Shown: in pieces, positions 32,415-43,727 of the stretch
Position numbering within the stretch: the first letter of the stretch is position 1
Layout of the letters: each line of letters starts with the position of its first letter
Source: Rachicladosporium sp. CCFEE 5018
Taxonomy: Eukaryota; Ascomycota; Dothideomycetes; Cladosporiales; Cladosporiaceae
NCBI GenBank assembly: GCA_002077045.2
Contig: KZ111158.1
Span: 195,029-259,028 of the forward strand
Reading direction: 5' to 3'
Length of the DNA stretch: 64,000 nucleotides
Position numbers and translations under genes: made by a program
Notes under the pieces: model-generated
Told to the model about the DNA's origin: nothing
Database searches by the model: none
What the model saw: only the letters and a program-made list of their open reading frames with translations

Positions 32415-33993
32415 ATGGGTCTACTGAACAGGAAGGAAGGCGCTCATGCTGCTGCCATTGCAGACGAGAAAGATGTCTCACCCTCGCCCTACAATCACGT
32501 CGAAGACCCAGCGACGGAGCGGCGCATAACTCGCAAGCTCGACTTCCACATCCTACCGTGGATCTTTGCCCTCTGGCTCCTGGCGTTCATCGACCGCAGC
32601 AATGTTGGTCTACTCACACATTTGATACGAAGCCAGCACTAACAATTTTGCAGATCGGTAACGCCAAAATCGACGGCCTCACGACAGACCTCAAGCTCAC
32701 GGGCAACAAATACAACATCGCGCTAACAGTCTTCTACATCCTCTACATCCTCATCGACATCCCCTCAAATTGGCTCCTCAAAGTCGTGGGCGGCGGGAAA
32801 TATTTGCCACTCCTAGCCCTAGCATGGGGCATCGTAGGAACCTGCATGGGCGCCGTTAAGTCTTACGGCGGGCTGATAGCATGCCGTATGCTACTCGGAG
32901 CCTGCGAGGGGGGCATGTTCGGCGGCATCATCTTGTATCTGAGCATGTACTACCGCAGACATAACTTGATGTTCAGACTGGGGATCTTCTACTGCGCGGC
33001 TCCGCTGTCTGGAGCTTTTGGCGGTTTACTAGCGACTGGCCTGGCGGAGATCAACTATGGAGGTTACAAGTCCTGGCCTTGGATCTTCTTTGTCGAGGGC
33101 GCGATGACGGTTTTGGTCGCGATTGCGGCCTTCTTCTTCTTGCCGGACACGCCTGGCAAGGCGAAGTTCCTGACTGAGGAGGAGCAGTGGTATATTACGC
33201 ATGTGCTGAGAGAGGATCTTGGAGGAGCGACGAGCGAGAGCAAGGTCGATGATGAGAAGTTCAGCTGGAGTGCTGTAAGTGGCTATCTAACTGATATGTG
33301 TGAATGCCGAAAGCTGACTCGATGTAGGTGCGAATGGCACTGCTGAACGTCAACACCATCGGATTGAGCCTCAACTTCTTCCTCATCCTGATTCCGATCT
33401 ACAGCTACTCGCTCTTCCTGCCCTCGATCATCTCCGGGCTCGGCTACAAACGTATCACAGCGCAGCTTTTCACTGTGCCACCAAATTTCTTAGCCTTCTT
33501 GATGGTGCTCATCGCGAGCTGGACATCAGACCGCATCAAGATGAGAGGCCCTCTGATCGCTGTTGGACTTGTCCTGGCAGCTATCGGCTACATCCTCCAG
33601 CTCGCCAGTCACACTTCCGGAGCGAAGTACGTGGGTACCTTTTTTGTGGCCATGGGGATGTTTCCCTGCTCGCCTCTCGTCTTAGCCTGGCTATCGAATA
33701 ATCTGGCTCCGCATTATGTCAAGGCGACTGGACTCGGATTCCAGGTGGCGTTGGGCAATTGTGGAGCATTCGTCGCAACTTTCAGCTACTTGTCGACGGA
33801 TGCGCCTAAGTACACGAAAGGACACGCTATCAACCTGGGTGCTATAGGGCTGAGTTTGATACTCACGCTGAGCATGATGGCTTACCAGAAGGCGGAGAAT
33901 GCTGCGAGGGCGAGTGGGAAGAGAAATGGCAGGTTGACTGAAGGGAAGGGGGAGCTTGGGTTCAGGCACCCGAACTTCAAGTATACCCTCTAG
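32415..33993 (+). CDS. MFS transporter, anion:cation symporter (Dal5-like) family
   Basis: Three exons: 32415-32603, 32654-33274 and 33328-33993. Introns are 50 nt (CACTAAC branch) and 53 nt (gtaagt donor, GCTGAC branch). The product is 491 residues, typical of the family. The first junction recreates FIDRSNIGNAKIDGL, a hallmark of Dal5-type allantoate/nicotinate/vitamin carriers. About twelve membrane segments are visible, including NIALTVFYILYILIDIPSNW and MLLGACEGGMFGGIILYLSM. The family moves organic anions into the cell with cations at the plasma membrane; the substrate cannot be inferred. Confidence 0.92.
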
Positions 33994-34172
33994 TCCGTAG
34001 CATCATATTCGCAAAAGCGTTTCGACTTGCCCATGTTCTACAATGTCCGCGATGTCCTTTTGAAGTTTCGAACTTCCGTCGTCTCGAACGTTCTGAAGGA
34101 CCCACCCATATCGGTCTGCGCACTGGACATATGTCGGTTTTGGATCACGCCCACTTGACCAAATTATAGGCC

Positions 34173-35039
34173 ATGCCCAACTCGAAGAAACGCAAGCTGA
34201 TCGGCCTTAAACACCATAAATCGAAGAACCCGCACAAAGTGATCAAGCACCCCTCCAACGCACCAACAACAGCCACCGCAAAGTCCACGACCAAAGCACA
34301 GTCCAAACCGCCGATCCTCCCGTTCGACTCGGCCACCGACCGCATCCTCCTGATAGGCGAAGGCGACTTCTCCTTCGCCCGTTCCCTCATAGACCACCAC
34401 GCTGTCTGCGACCTAACGGCGACCTGCTTCGACAGCGAGCCTGTCCTGCTGGATAAGTATACTCCGCAGGCCAGTGAGCACATATCACACCTGGTGGAAG
34501 AGGGAACAACAGTGCTCTACGACGTCGATGCCACGAAGCTAGATAAGCACAAAGCCCTCACAAAGTCCGCGCGCTTCGACAAGATTCTCTTCAACTTCCC
34601 TCATATTGGCGGGAAGAGCAAAGACGTGAACCGCCAAGTGCGGTCAAATCAAGCCCTCCTCGTTGGCTTCTTCTCATCCGCCAAAGCTCTCCTCGCACCC
34701 GGTGGCACCGTCGTAGTTACTTTATTCGAAGGTGAGCCGTACACGCTTTGGAATGTCAAGGACTTGGCACGGCACAGCGGATATGATCTACAGAGGAGCA
34801 TGAAGTTTGAGGCAGCGATGTACCCGGAGTACAGGCATGCGAGGACGCTAGGGAACATTGAGGGCGGTGGAGGGTGGAAGGGAGAGGACAGAGAGGCGAG
34901 GACGTATGTTTTCGACGTGAGGGAGGAGAAGAAGACGGGGTGGGACGATATGAGGCATCCGGATCGGGGCGGTGGAGGCGGGAAGGGGAAGAGGAAGAGG
35001 GACGAGGGGAGTGACAGTGAAAGTGAAGGGGACGGGTGA
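34173..35039 (+). CDS. Bmt5-like 25S rRNA (uridine-N3)-methyltransferase (DUF2431)
   Basis: A 288-residue single-exon gene. A Lys/His-rich N-terminus (KKRKLIGLKHHKSKNPHK) suits nucleolar localisation. The Rossmann methyltransferase core begins with ILLIGEGDFSFARSL. It continues with TCFDSEPVLLDKY, ILFNFPHIGGKSKD and GGTVVVTLFEGEPYTLWNV, the family signatures. The C-terminus is Gly/Lys/Asp-rich. Yeast Bmt5 makes m3U in 25S rRNA during ribosome assembly; function here is inferred from that family. Confidence 0.88.
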   Translation: MPNSKKRKLIGLKHHKSKNPHKVIKHPSNAPTTATAKSTTKAQSKPPILPFDSATDRILLIGEGDFSFARSLIDHHAVCDLTATCFDSEPVLLDKYTPQASEHISHLVEEGTTVLYDVDATKLDKHKALTKSARFDKILFNFPHIGGKSKDVNRQVRSNQALLVGFFSSAKALLAPGGTVVVTLFEGEPYTLWNVKDLARHSGYDLQRSMKFEAAMYPEYRHARTLGNIEGGGGWKGEDREARTYVFDVREEKKTGWDDMRHPDRGGGGGKGKRKRDEGSDSESEGDG

Positions 35040-35420
35040 AGAGGGAGGAGTCGTAGGACGCGCACATGAATGCAGGAGAACTTGCGGGACCTCGAGCTGA
35101 ATAGTACGTGATACACGGCGTGCTCGACGTCCTGAACAAGGCTGGAAGTCAACACGGATTGGCAATGCCGAGAGGGAATCACAGACAGCTTCCAGTTCGG
35201 AGACTGGAAAACCCGAGCGTCATGGTGATTGACGCAGTGCGCAGATAAGCCAGCAAGATCACAACGCCCATGGCGCGCAGATTGCGCTAGTTTACGGGAC
35301 AGCCACGTGCTATCAGGCGCGGACACGATGTTGCGAGACTGTAGGGAGCATGGTGGAGCCATGCGTCGGGTTTTACCATAGCAGAATAGATTTGTATACA
35401 GAGGGCACACGGTAGAGATT
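35040..35420. other. Convergent intergenic spacer
   Basis: About 380 bp between the 3' ends of the Bmt5-like gene and the thioesterase gene. Nothing further recognised. Confidence 0.5.
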
Positions 35421-36983
35421 CTACTCTGTGATCCTCGCAGAATCTCCTCCGTCCACCTCCCCCTTCTTCACACTCTCGAGCACCCCTCTCGCCCTCCGCC
35501 TTGCATCAGTATACATCATAAATTCCGTATAAGTCCTGGGCATAACCTTGATCTCGCTATCAACAAGAAAGGTATAGTTGAATTGCCCCGTTGGCTTCGT
35601 CTCCCCATGCTCCACGTTTCTCACCTTACTATCGACCCTCACCTGCACCCGCGTTCTGCCAGGAATGCTCAACGAGGCATCGTCTGAGGCCGATGAGACG
35701 AGGGGAGGGTCTGTGTACACTACGGTCGCGGTTAGGTACAGGACGGAGCCTACGGGGACGGGATTTTGGAAGGTCGAGGGGTCCAGGGACACGAAAGTCG
35801 GGCGGCTGTGGGCGAAGGAGGCGGCGCAGCAGAAGGCTAGTTCGAAAGTTTGTTTGAGCAAGAAGCCACCGAAGATCCTATGACTTGTCAGTATGGAACT
35901 TATCAAACAATGGATTGCTTATCGGTATGAAGTACATAAAGTGGTGGCTGTGAATTGTCAGCATGAAGTACATAATCCGAGACCAGGTGTTGGGCTCACC
36001 GATTACGATATTGCGGTTGCATGATGTTTGCTGTGCTGAGCCGTGAGGCGTCCATGAAGTGCACATTGTGTGGTTTGCGTAGAGGATCGTTGGGATCATG
36101 ATACTGCAGCTGTCTCTGCCACAGAGCATGAATCAAGTCACTCTCTTCGTCATCCGGCGTCTGCTTCAGCAACGACCGTTGTGTCAACTGCTTGCGATGC
36201 TGACTATTCTGCTCTCCTTGGCGGAACAGTCGCTGCTCCTCCTCTGTCTCAGCCAGCACCGGACTGATCTTGACAGACTTCTTCGTTCCCGGATCCAGCG
36301 ACACCATTGTGAACTGGCATGTCAGCATCACATCCTCTGGCTTGGACTGTTGACCGGGCTGAGGCGCTTTCGCGACCTGCAGGGCGATCTCCATACTGCT
36401 GCGGCCTGTGGCGTAGGTGACTTTGCCACTTAGCTCGAGGTCGCATATCTCGGTGAGAGGATGCTGGATGGTGATGCGATCACAAGCTGCAGTGACAGTG
36501 GTCACGCCATCTCCGGTGTGCTTGTACGCAATGATGCCAGAGAGAGCGTCCAGATCCATTAACAGTGTGCCAAACCGGACGTGACCAGAGGAGTTGAGAT
36601 ATGTGTCGAGCAGCCATGGATCTTGAGCTAGCGGAAGAATCTACTTCTGAATCATTAATGAGCGCTGATGACTTGAGTTTCTAATGATGCGACTCACGAC
36701 ACTGTGATAGCTGTCTGACATCTTCTTTGGGCTGAGGTCTCGATCTTTTGGCGTCTCAGCTTTGCCACTCGCTTTGGTCGGATCTTCGCCTTCCTGCTGC
36801 TTCTTGCGAAGTGCTTCGATCCACGGGGTTCCGTACTCTGTTCTCCGTCAAGGCACGGAAAACGCCATCCGTCCGGCGTGCCGTACATGATGTGAATGGA
36901 CGAAGCTGCGAGGCGTGAGAGCCTATGGGTTTAGCGGTCAAGTGTCGAGCAACTTTACGCAAAGCCACTACTCTGCGCTCCAT
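35421..36983 (-). CDS. Acyl-CoA thioesterase, ACOT9-like double hotdog, with a 1-nt frameshift
   Basis: Four exons: 36698-36983, 36000-36640, a 12-nt microexon at 35936-35947 and 35421-35877. Introns are 57, 52 and 58 nt. The microexon and junctions give RHHFMIFGGFLLKQT, a family signature. The N-terminus is basic and Ser/Thr-rich, fitting a mitochondrial presequence. Two hotdog parts are visible: MDLDALSGIIAYKHTGD in exon 2 and FELAFCCAASFAHSRP in exon 4. Exon 1 is one base too long. The frame reads RTDGVFRALTENRVR and then must shift by one at ~36828-36831 to give TPWIEALRKKQ. The protein would be ~464 residues if the extra base were absent. The product would hydrolyse acyl-CoA. The frameshift may be a consensus error. 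Confidence 0.8.
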
Positions 36984-37361
36984 ATTTATGTTCCAGATCG
37001 CAGATCTAGGGGACCATGCAGGGCCTGTCGCGTCAGAGCTCGGGTCTGGAGAACCTGACGAAGTTGTCTCTTCTACCGACGCTACATTAGCCAGAAACTT
37101 GCGTCTGGAGACCAGCTTCTCGACTCTTCGTCCAATGCAAAACAGTCATGATGTTGAGCTTTGGCATGAAGGATCTTCTAAGTCGGAGTGTGCTCTTGCT
37201 GCATTGAGAAGAGCGATCGTCCAACGCGTGCTGGTAGTGAGGTGAAGTTGACGATAACGCTTGGGCCATCCCGCATTTCCCCAAGCCTTTCGTAACTTCA
37301 TCCCGTTGTCCTCCTACCCCGACCTGATGACCTTCACCTACCCAAGTCATGCGCATTCAAC
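36984..37361. promoter_or_regulatory. Divergent promoter region, thioesterase / acidic orphan protein
   Basis: 378 bp between divergent starts. No assignable motif. Confidence 0.4.
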
Positions 37362-38927
37362 ATGAGCGTGGCGGTAGATCTGGGTGGTGTTGAGATCGCA
37401 GCTGCTGCTGATGAGACGCGGATGTGCCTGGAGAGTAGCATCCTGATCAGTGAACGAAGCGATGCACTCGAGAAGTCCGAGCAGAGACAGTCTTCAACAG
37501 TCCGTCTCGCAATCTCGGATCCGAAAGCATGGGTGCAGAAGGGTCACAACTACCGTGTGCGATTGAACATAGCCTTCGACACTGCAACAGGACCAGCTCT
37601 GGATCCACCTCTCATGCAGACTGTTGCCGAGCGTCTGAAAGCTTCAAAGGTATTTCGCCGCGAGATCGAGTGCGGTCAAACAACTGACTCGGTGACCAGT
37701 ACTGGGGCGAATGCGGGCTTGCTGTCACGACGGTCGAGATCACTGCTGGCATTCCTGCTATACTGGTACTTGGACTGGAATATCTGTGTAATATCGCCTC
37801 GGAATGCCGGTGTGCCACATCGCTTAGCAGCAGAAGTCCCGCTTCAGGACATACAGCCTCCGTCTGGTGTTGCCTGCTACGATGTCGCTGAAGTGCATCT
37901 CAAAGTCAGGTTCAGCAAGTCTCGGCTCGACCGTTCTATGGATTCCGCGCCCAGCGCATTCGAACACGCTGGTACGCACACGCGCTCGTCATTGAACGCC
38001 GAGAACACAGTACCAACACCCTTTTGCGATGCAGCCGCGCAAGATCTGCCCTATCCTAGCCCGCCATCATCGCAGGAAGAAACGAGCGGATCGCAGAGCT
38101 ATGGATTGTCCGAGGTTCAGCTGAGTATGTTGCAGCTCGCGCTAAGGACAGCGATCTCGGGCCCACCGTCGTGCAACTCCGCTGATGTCGTTATCAGCAG
38201 CATTTCCGGACTGCGACCGCTGGCATCTCTTGCGCCCGCTCTATGGTCACCAGGCCATCTCAGAAATGTGACGAACCGCACTGTCTTTCTGCCAAGCATC
38301 AGCCACGCTATGGCGAACGTATCGCAGCATGCCGTGAACAACTTGCAACTGCGTGATAAGGTGGCGGAGTTGGTACGTCGACACACAGCGAGTCCGAGCC
38401 CTACCCTCGACACAGGCAACGCAGCCTCATACCAAGGTTCCCTCGAAGTGCTGACATGGCAGAGGTTGGTGTCAGCAGTACGGAATATGGACACTCGAAA
38501 GAGCGCGTCTAGTCTGCTCAGTGGCATAGTCTGTAGTTCATTTGATGACAAGCAGACTGAAGTCATACTGGACGACGAAATCACATACCCGGCGCTCGAC
38601 GAGCTTTGCCTTGATGAACATGATGAGAACGAAGCATATGACTCCGACGAAGATGGCAGTCGCTTCGACGAGCTTACGCTGAATAACGATGACGAGGAGT
38701 GTGACGACTATTGTGACCTCCTCGACGACGATAATACCACAACAAACGAAGGGCATGATGCGCACGCAAGTCAAGATCATTATCATAAAACAGCAGACCG
38801 GCTTCACAACAGCCAGGCAAAGGACCATTTGCACTTGTTTGCTGAGAATGCCGCGAACAGTCGTGTGCCTTTTTGCGGAGACGGCAGCTGTGGGGACGAG
38901 GATGCATGCATGCTTGATGAATGTTAG
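37362..38927 (+). CDS. Hypothetical protein with acidic C-terminal tail
   Basis: A 521-residue single open frame with an ATG start; not recognised as any known family. The middle is Ser/Pro-rich (LPYPSPPSSQEETSG). A hydrophobic stretch near residue 125-140 (LLAFLLYWYLDWNICVI) could be a buried helix, or an unspliced intron. The last ~120 residues are very rich in Asp and Glu (EHDENEAYDSDEDGS, NNDDEECDDYCDLLDDD), then His-rich, and end in a Cys-containing tail (FCGDGSCGDEDACMLDEC). Acidic tails of this kind occur in chromatin and metal-binding proteins, but nothing here identifies a role. Confidence 0.5.
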   Translation: MSVAVDLGGVEIAAAADETRMCLESSILISERSDALEKSEQRQSSTVRLAISDPKAWVQKGHNYRVRLNIAFDTATGPALDPPLMQTVAERLKASKVFRREIECGQTTDSVTSTGANAGLLSRRSRSLLAFLLYWYLDWNICVISPRNAGVPHRLAAEVPLQDIQPPSGVACYDVAEVHLKVRFSKSRLDRSMDSAPSAFEHAGTHTRSSLNAENTVPTPFCDAAAQDLPYPSPPSSQEETSGSQSYGLSEVQLSMLQLALRTAISGPPSCNSADVVISSISGLRPLASLAPALWSPGHLRNVTNRTVFLPSISHAMANVSQHAVNNLQLRDKVAELVRRHTASPSPTLDTGNAASYQGSLEVLTWQRLVSAVRNMDTRKSASSLLSGIVCSSFDDKQTEVILDDEITYPALDELCLDEHDENEAYDSDEDGSRFDELTLNNDDEECDDYCDLLDDDNTTTNEGHDAHASQDHYHKTADRLHNSQAKDHLHLFAENAANSRVPFCGDGSCGDEDACMLDEC

Positions 38928-40687
38928 CTGTGACTGCTGCCATCGACAGATCTCGATAAGAATGTCTTCGGCGTCGACTCGGCGAATGGCACCGCCTCGG
39001 TAGGTAGAGTGGTACGGTGGACTTGATTCATGAACATTGCCTTTCCAACGGCTGCGTTTTGTGTCCACTCGCATATAGAGTTCGAAGCGACCCGAAGTGA
39101 TATCCACGTGAAGCGCACGCGGGTGTACCTAGAATTTTACAGTACCATGGTTCAAGACACCATTGCCGTCCTGGATTTAGATATCCCGTGTCGTGCTCAT
39201 GGTGTTCTCGCCCGAAGAAGAGCGCGCCCATGCGGCCACACTTCTGTCTTCTGGGCAAGCCTCATCCGATGCCCGTTCGCAGCACACAACTTCGAAGTTC
39301 ATCGGCAAGCATCGTGTGACTGCGTGCCGGCCATGTGGGGCTCACGAGCTTAAAGTGACGTGATTCGCCGGCGACGATGCAAACATCCGCCTCTCTCTCC
39401 ACAATCTGGTCCTGCCGCTATTTGGCAAGCTCGCTTCGAGTTGTTGACCCTGGTTGTTGGCGCATGAACCTGAACTGGCCGACTAAGCGCGCTTGCGCAA
39501 CGCCGCGTTGATGAGGGCAAGGGGTATGACTCTCTTATTGCGCGTGTCGTGCATAGCCGGCCCAGAATAGCGGACCTGGGGCCGATCACAGCCTTCAACG
39601 CATAATGCATTGTATCGCGAATGACAGCCAGGGCCTTCGCACAACGAAAGAAGAGTGGTGCATAGGTAGGTGCAAACGAGGTCACACAAGCCACGGAGCT
39701 TTTGTGCTCAATCTCGTCTTGCCTTGCCTTGCCGCTGAACCGGCAGGCGGCCGAACGAGGCTGCTTGCCGGGCGCAGAACGACCGCCGGGGATACCCTGG
39801 ACGCGCATCGTGCTAGCGCTGATCAGTTTCCACGTACAGATCCAGCATTTCGTCAACGGCAGAGTTGGAGGCCGCATGGGCTGCGTAGCGGAGTGAGATA
39901 CGGCTTCGGACACAGGTCAGAGTTATGGACCTGACTCTGGAAGCTACGGACGGCGCCGGCGAGTCGTCGATGCCATACGCCCCAGACCCTGCAATACTCT
40001 GACTGGTGGCTGTTCCGTTTGCACGCCGAGCTGGAGGACGCCATCAATGGAGAGTCCCGCCCGTCCACTCGGGTCTCATGCATATGCTGTTTGACTTCGG
40101 AACTTTTCCACTTCGCTGCCCGCTGTCATTTCTGGAGCATCTTCTACATCGTCAACGCTTAACTGCGTCTCGAGGAGTTGGCCTTGGGGTAACGACATTT
40201 CAACGACCTGGCCTGAATCTCATTCTGCGATAAGGACTATGCTGTGACCAACGATCCTCTTCCTAAGAGAAATGCCTGCATAATTATCGCATTCGACGCC
40301 ACTCCTTCGCTCTGCTGTACGACGTTCCTTAATTGGTGTTCTGACATACCTCACTCGCACAGAGCGTATCACTGACGCCGAATCTCACCTGCTCCGTCAC
40401 TCGAACTCGATTGCGACTTTGGATCCAGGACGCGATATTGGGTGCAGGGTGGACACTACGACGCCCTCGGATCCTGGCTTCGCTACACTATCATTGACAG
40501 CGTATGAGGACAGTCCAAGTCACTACCGTCCGCAGGAATTGTCAAGCACCCGATGATCGCGCTGTCAAGACTACCAGCGGGATTGCTTCACATCGTGTAG
40601 TCAGTCCATGCCGAATATTCCATAAGGCGGAATCTCTCTTTCCCCTGGTGCCCGAAGGTGAATCCTGGACATCCCCAGACCTTCGCG
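38928..40687. other. 1.76-kb region with no recognised gene
   Basis: The longest gene-free stretch outside the duplicated part. Open frames of 60-187 codons occur on both strands. They overlap each other, mostly begin at GTG/TTG and contain no motif I recognise. It includes the promoter of the MHYT gene. No tRNA, repeat or transposon feature was seen. Confidence 0.4.
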
Positions 40688-43302
40688 ATGACCGCCATCG
40701 AGACGCACGCCCTCGGCGAGATCATCAGTAGCCACTTCAATCCAGGCATTGTTGTCGGTGCCTACTTTGCAAGCTTCACAGGATGCTTGCTCACCATTGA
40801 GCTTCTTCATCGCCGCGGAACTTCGCTAGGCAGCTTGCGCAGCTGGTGAGTGACTTGATATCGATGAATTGGCAGCTACTAATGCTGCGTCAGGATTGAG
40901 ACTGTAGAGTGTGCGCTTGCTATGGGCGTCGTCGGCATTTGGTGTATGCACTTCATTGGGTACAGCTGCTCTTCGGTACGGTAGATTCGCTCTTAGCTGA
41001 CGTTGGTAGGAATCGAGCCATCACACTCGGCGATGGCCAGGAGAACATGCAGCTGGTCTACGCTCCTGGCTTCACCACGCTCTCCGTGTTCTTGCCAGTC
41101 ATAGGGCTGACTGCGGCATTCGCAGCTGCTGAGATTCGCACCGCGAAGCCATTGCACCACTGGATGGCGCTTTCTGTCACTGGCATCATTGCCGGCTTGT
41201 CGATCGTCGGCATGCATTATGTCGGGAACCTAGGTGTCTCGAACTACATGCTATCCTATGGTCCTCAGTATCTTGCCGCGGCGTTCATCATCGCGGAGGG
41301 AGACTGTCTGCTTGTACTCGTTTTGTTCTACACATGGCGCGAGCTCTGGATCAACTCCTGGTGGAAGCGGGTCTTATGTGCTGCATTCCTCGCTGGTGGT
41401 GTGTCAGCCATGCACTTCACGGCTTCTGTCGGCTGCACATACAGATTCAAGATGTACGCCGTCGATGGAAAGCAGCGAGACGTCCAAGTCCTGATCGCAG
41501 GTATTTTGTGCGCAACGGCGGCCATCACGTTTCTCGCATATCTCTTCGCAACACGCTCGAAAGCACATCATGCCAAAAAACGCGCCCAGAAAGTTGTCCT
41601 CGCAAGTGCCGTCTTCGATGCTGATGGACGAATACTTGTCAACACCGATGGCACGCTGCCTACGAGGGAGATCACGGACAAGTACAACTCGATCAGCTTT
41701 ACGGACGACTTCAATGCCAGCCATCCGGTTCTGCATTGGCTCTTTCGAGTGTCTTACAATTGGAATGGAGTCAGCGACTTGGTCCCTCGTATGCAAACTC
41801 ACCTGCTCGCACGCCGTGCACCTGCCGAAGATGAGTCGCACCCGAGTAGCTCGTCCTCGAGTACTGTATACGACCCTTCGACTTACAGTGACCACTCGGT
41901 CGTGTTCAGAGAGAGATTCTGCGTTGCCGCATCGAACTTGGCTGCTAGCATGCACGCCTCACTGGAGAACGTCGGAGTACTGTACGACAGAATCATCGAG
42001 ACAGGCACGCTTTCTGACGATGTTGCCACACGGCGCATCACTCGGACAGCGAACAAGTCTACTAACGAGCTCGAACTGGGTGTAAGAAAGGTCATCATGG
42101 GCAAAGGCCAAGTACTCTTCCTTGTTAGGGAGGTCAATCTCGAGGGTACGGACAGGCTTCTGAACTCAGGTTACAGATTCGCACACGTCGCCAACGTCGG
42201 GCGGGCGATAGCAGAGTCGCTTCAGATCCCGGTGACGGTACTGGAATCGCACTGCGCGTCACTGCGGAGCTACGTCTCTAACACGGAGAAGCTTGACAAG
42301 CCTGGCACGTGGCTGAGCCTATTTGCGCCGATAGCCAAAGCACATGGCCATGGGTTTGACATTGCCGTCAACCGACACCACCAGAATCAGCTGCCAGACG
42401 CTCAATTGCTAGCCATGCCGCCACAGCCTTGGCAGCACGACATGCTGCTCACCCTGGACGGTCTGAAACCGCAAGCGTGCCTGCGTATGCTGGAGAAGCG
42501 TCTACAGGCCAATGAAGATCATACTCCTCAGTATCTAAGGGAGCGCAGATTCGCATCCACTGTCATCAGCACCATCCAGGCCCTTGGCGCGAGCGTACCC
42601 GCCGAATGGTTCCACCAGTCAACATTTGTCGCCAAACAACTCCAAGCGCACTACTCGCACATAGCCACTGGTCATGCTGTCCCCACCATCCTCTACGCTT
42701 TCGCTGTTATGGGTGACATGCACATCGCAATAGATGCCTACAGCGACATCGCGCGTGTACCGCTCTCCTTCTTCAATATGCGGCAGCGCTGCTACAGTGG
42801 CTCGCCCGATCATCAAGTCCTGGCACAGGACATTCATACCGAGTTCGGCCCGCTACTTGGCCGTAAGATAGTTAATGCGACGCCGTCGACGAGGGCTGGA
42901 CGTCTAAAGATTTCCAGTGTGACGAAGCAATTTCACAAGCAGACAACGACCGAGCGTCAGGCCAGCTTTGGCGACACGGACACTTCGTCCGAGAACAATC
43001 TGGTCATGCAGGCTGAGCCCACGGGTAAGGCATCGTTCTCGCCACACGACAGCGAGATGGCGGATCCGTCACTGACTCGCGACAATATCTGGGGTGGGAT
43101 ACTGGTGAATAGCGAGACGACAGTCAAAACAGACAGCCGAAACTCTTTCACCATGCACCCTGGTGGCGGACAAGGTATCACGACGCAGAGTGGGCTTGGC
43201 CCGCAGGTGAATGTGGGTAAAGCTAGTCAGGAAGAGACCTTCGTCGACGAGCTTTTCGCCACCACCAGAGCGAACTTCTCGCCGCAGAGGCAGGGGTACT
43301 AG
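40688..43302 (+). CDS. MHYT-domain membrane signalling protein, complete copy
   Basis: Three exons: 40688-40845, 40894-40959 and 41010-43302. Introns are 48 and 50 nt. About 838 residues. Three MHYT-type motifs lie in membrane segments: WCMHFIGNRA (~69-78), GMHYVGNLG (~142) and AMHFTASVG (~208). This is the repeated Met-His-Tyr-Thr pattern thought to bind metal such as copper and sense gases. The soluble C-terminal ~600 residues begin FDADGRILVNTDGTLP, which is PAS-like in feel, and are otherwise unassigned. The two small introns are needed to join the first MHYT unit. Everything from 41369 onward recurs at 50343-52276. Confidence 0.85.
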
Positions 43303-43727
43303 GTGTCCGGGAAGCCTCCGGTGAGGCCGCTTCTGCAGATTCTTGGATCGAAGAGGAAGAACAGTGACATGGATGGACTACAGGAAACGCCTTGAGGGCT
43401 CTAATGATCGATTGGTCAGTATTGCGGATGGAGGAAAACAGGACCTGGGAAAAGTGGGGAGGCTTTTTGGATCATCCAAACAGCGATCAAAGCGGATCGA
43501 CAACGGTTGGACAGCACGGCGTCGCGGGATTTGCAAAAGTGAACGATCTGATTTGTATGCACCTTCGATACCCTAGATACATGACTATGTACAGTAGCCC
43601 TTTCCGAAATGCTTTCGCCCGAACGCTCTTTTCCAGGTCGTAACGTAACCCGCGGGCTCAAGAAACCATTGATCATAACGTCATTCCCGTCTTTTCCCAT
43701 CATCCATTTTCCCATCATCCAAGGTGA
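43303..43727. other. Convergent intergenic spacer, first copy
   Basis: About 425 bp between the MHYT and carboxylesterase stops. It includes an imperfect direct repeat of cccatcatccatttt near 43697-43722. Nothing else recognised. Confidence 0.45.

Noticed and set aside
39350..39913. 187-codon minus-strand frame in the gene-poor region
   Set aside because: Overlaps several other frames on both strands, composition is unlike neighbouring proteins, no motif.
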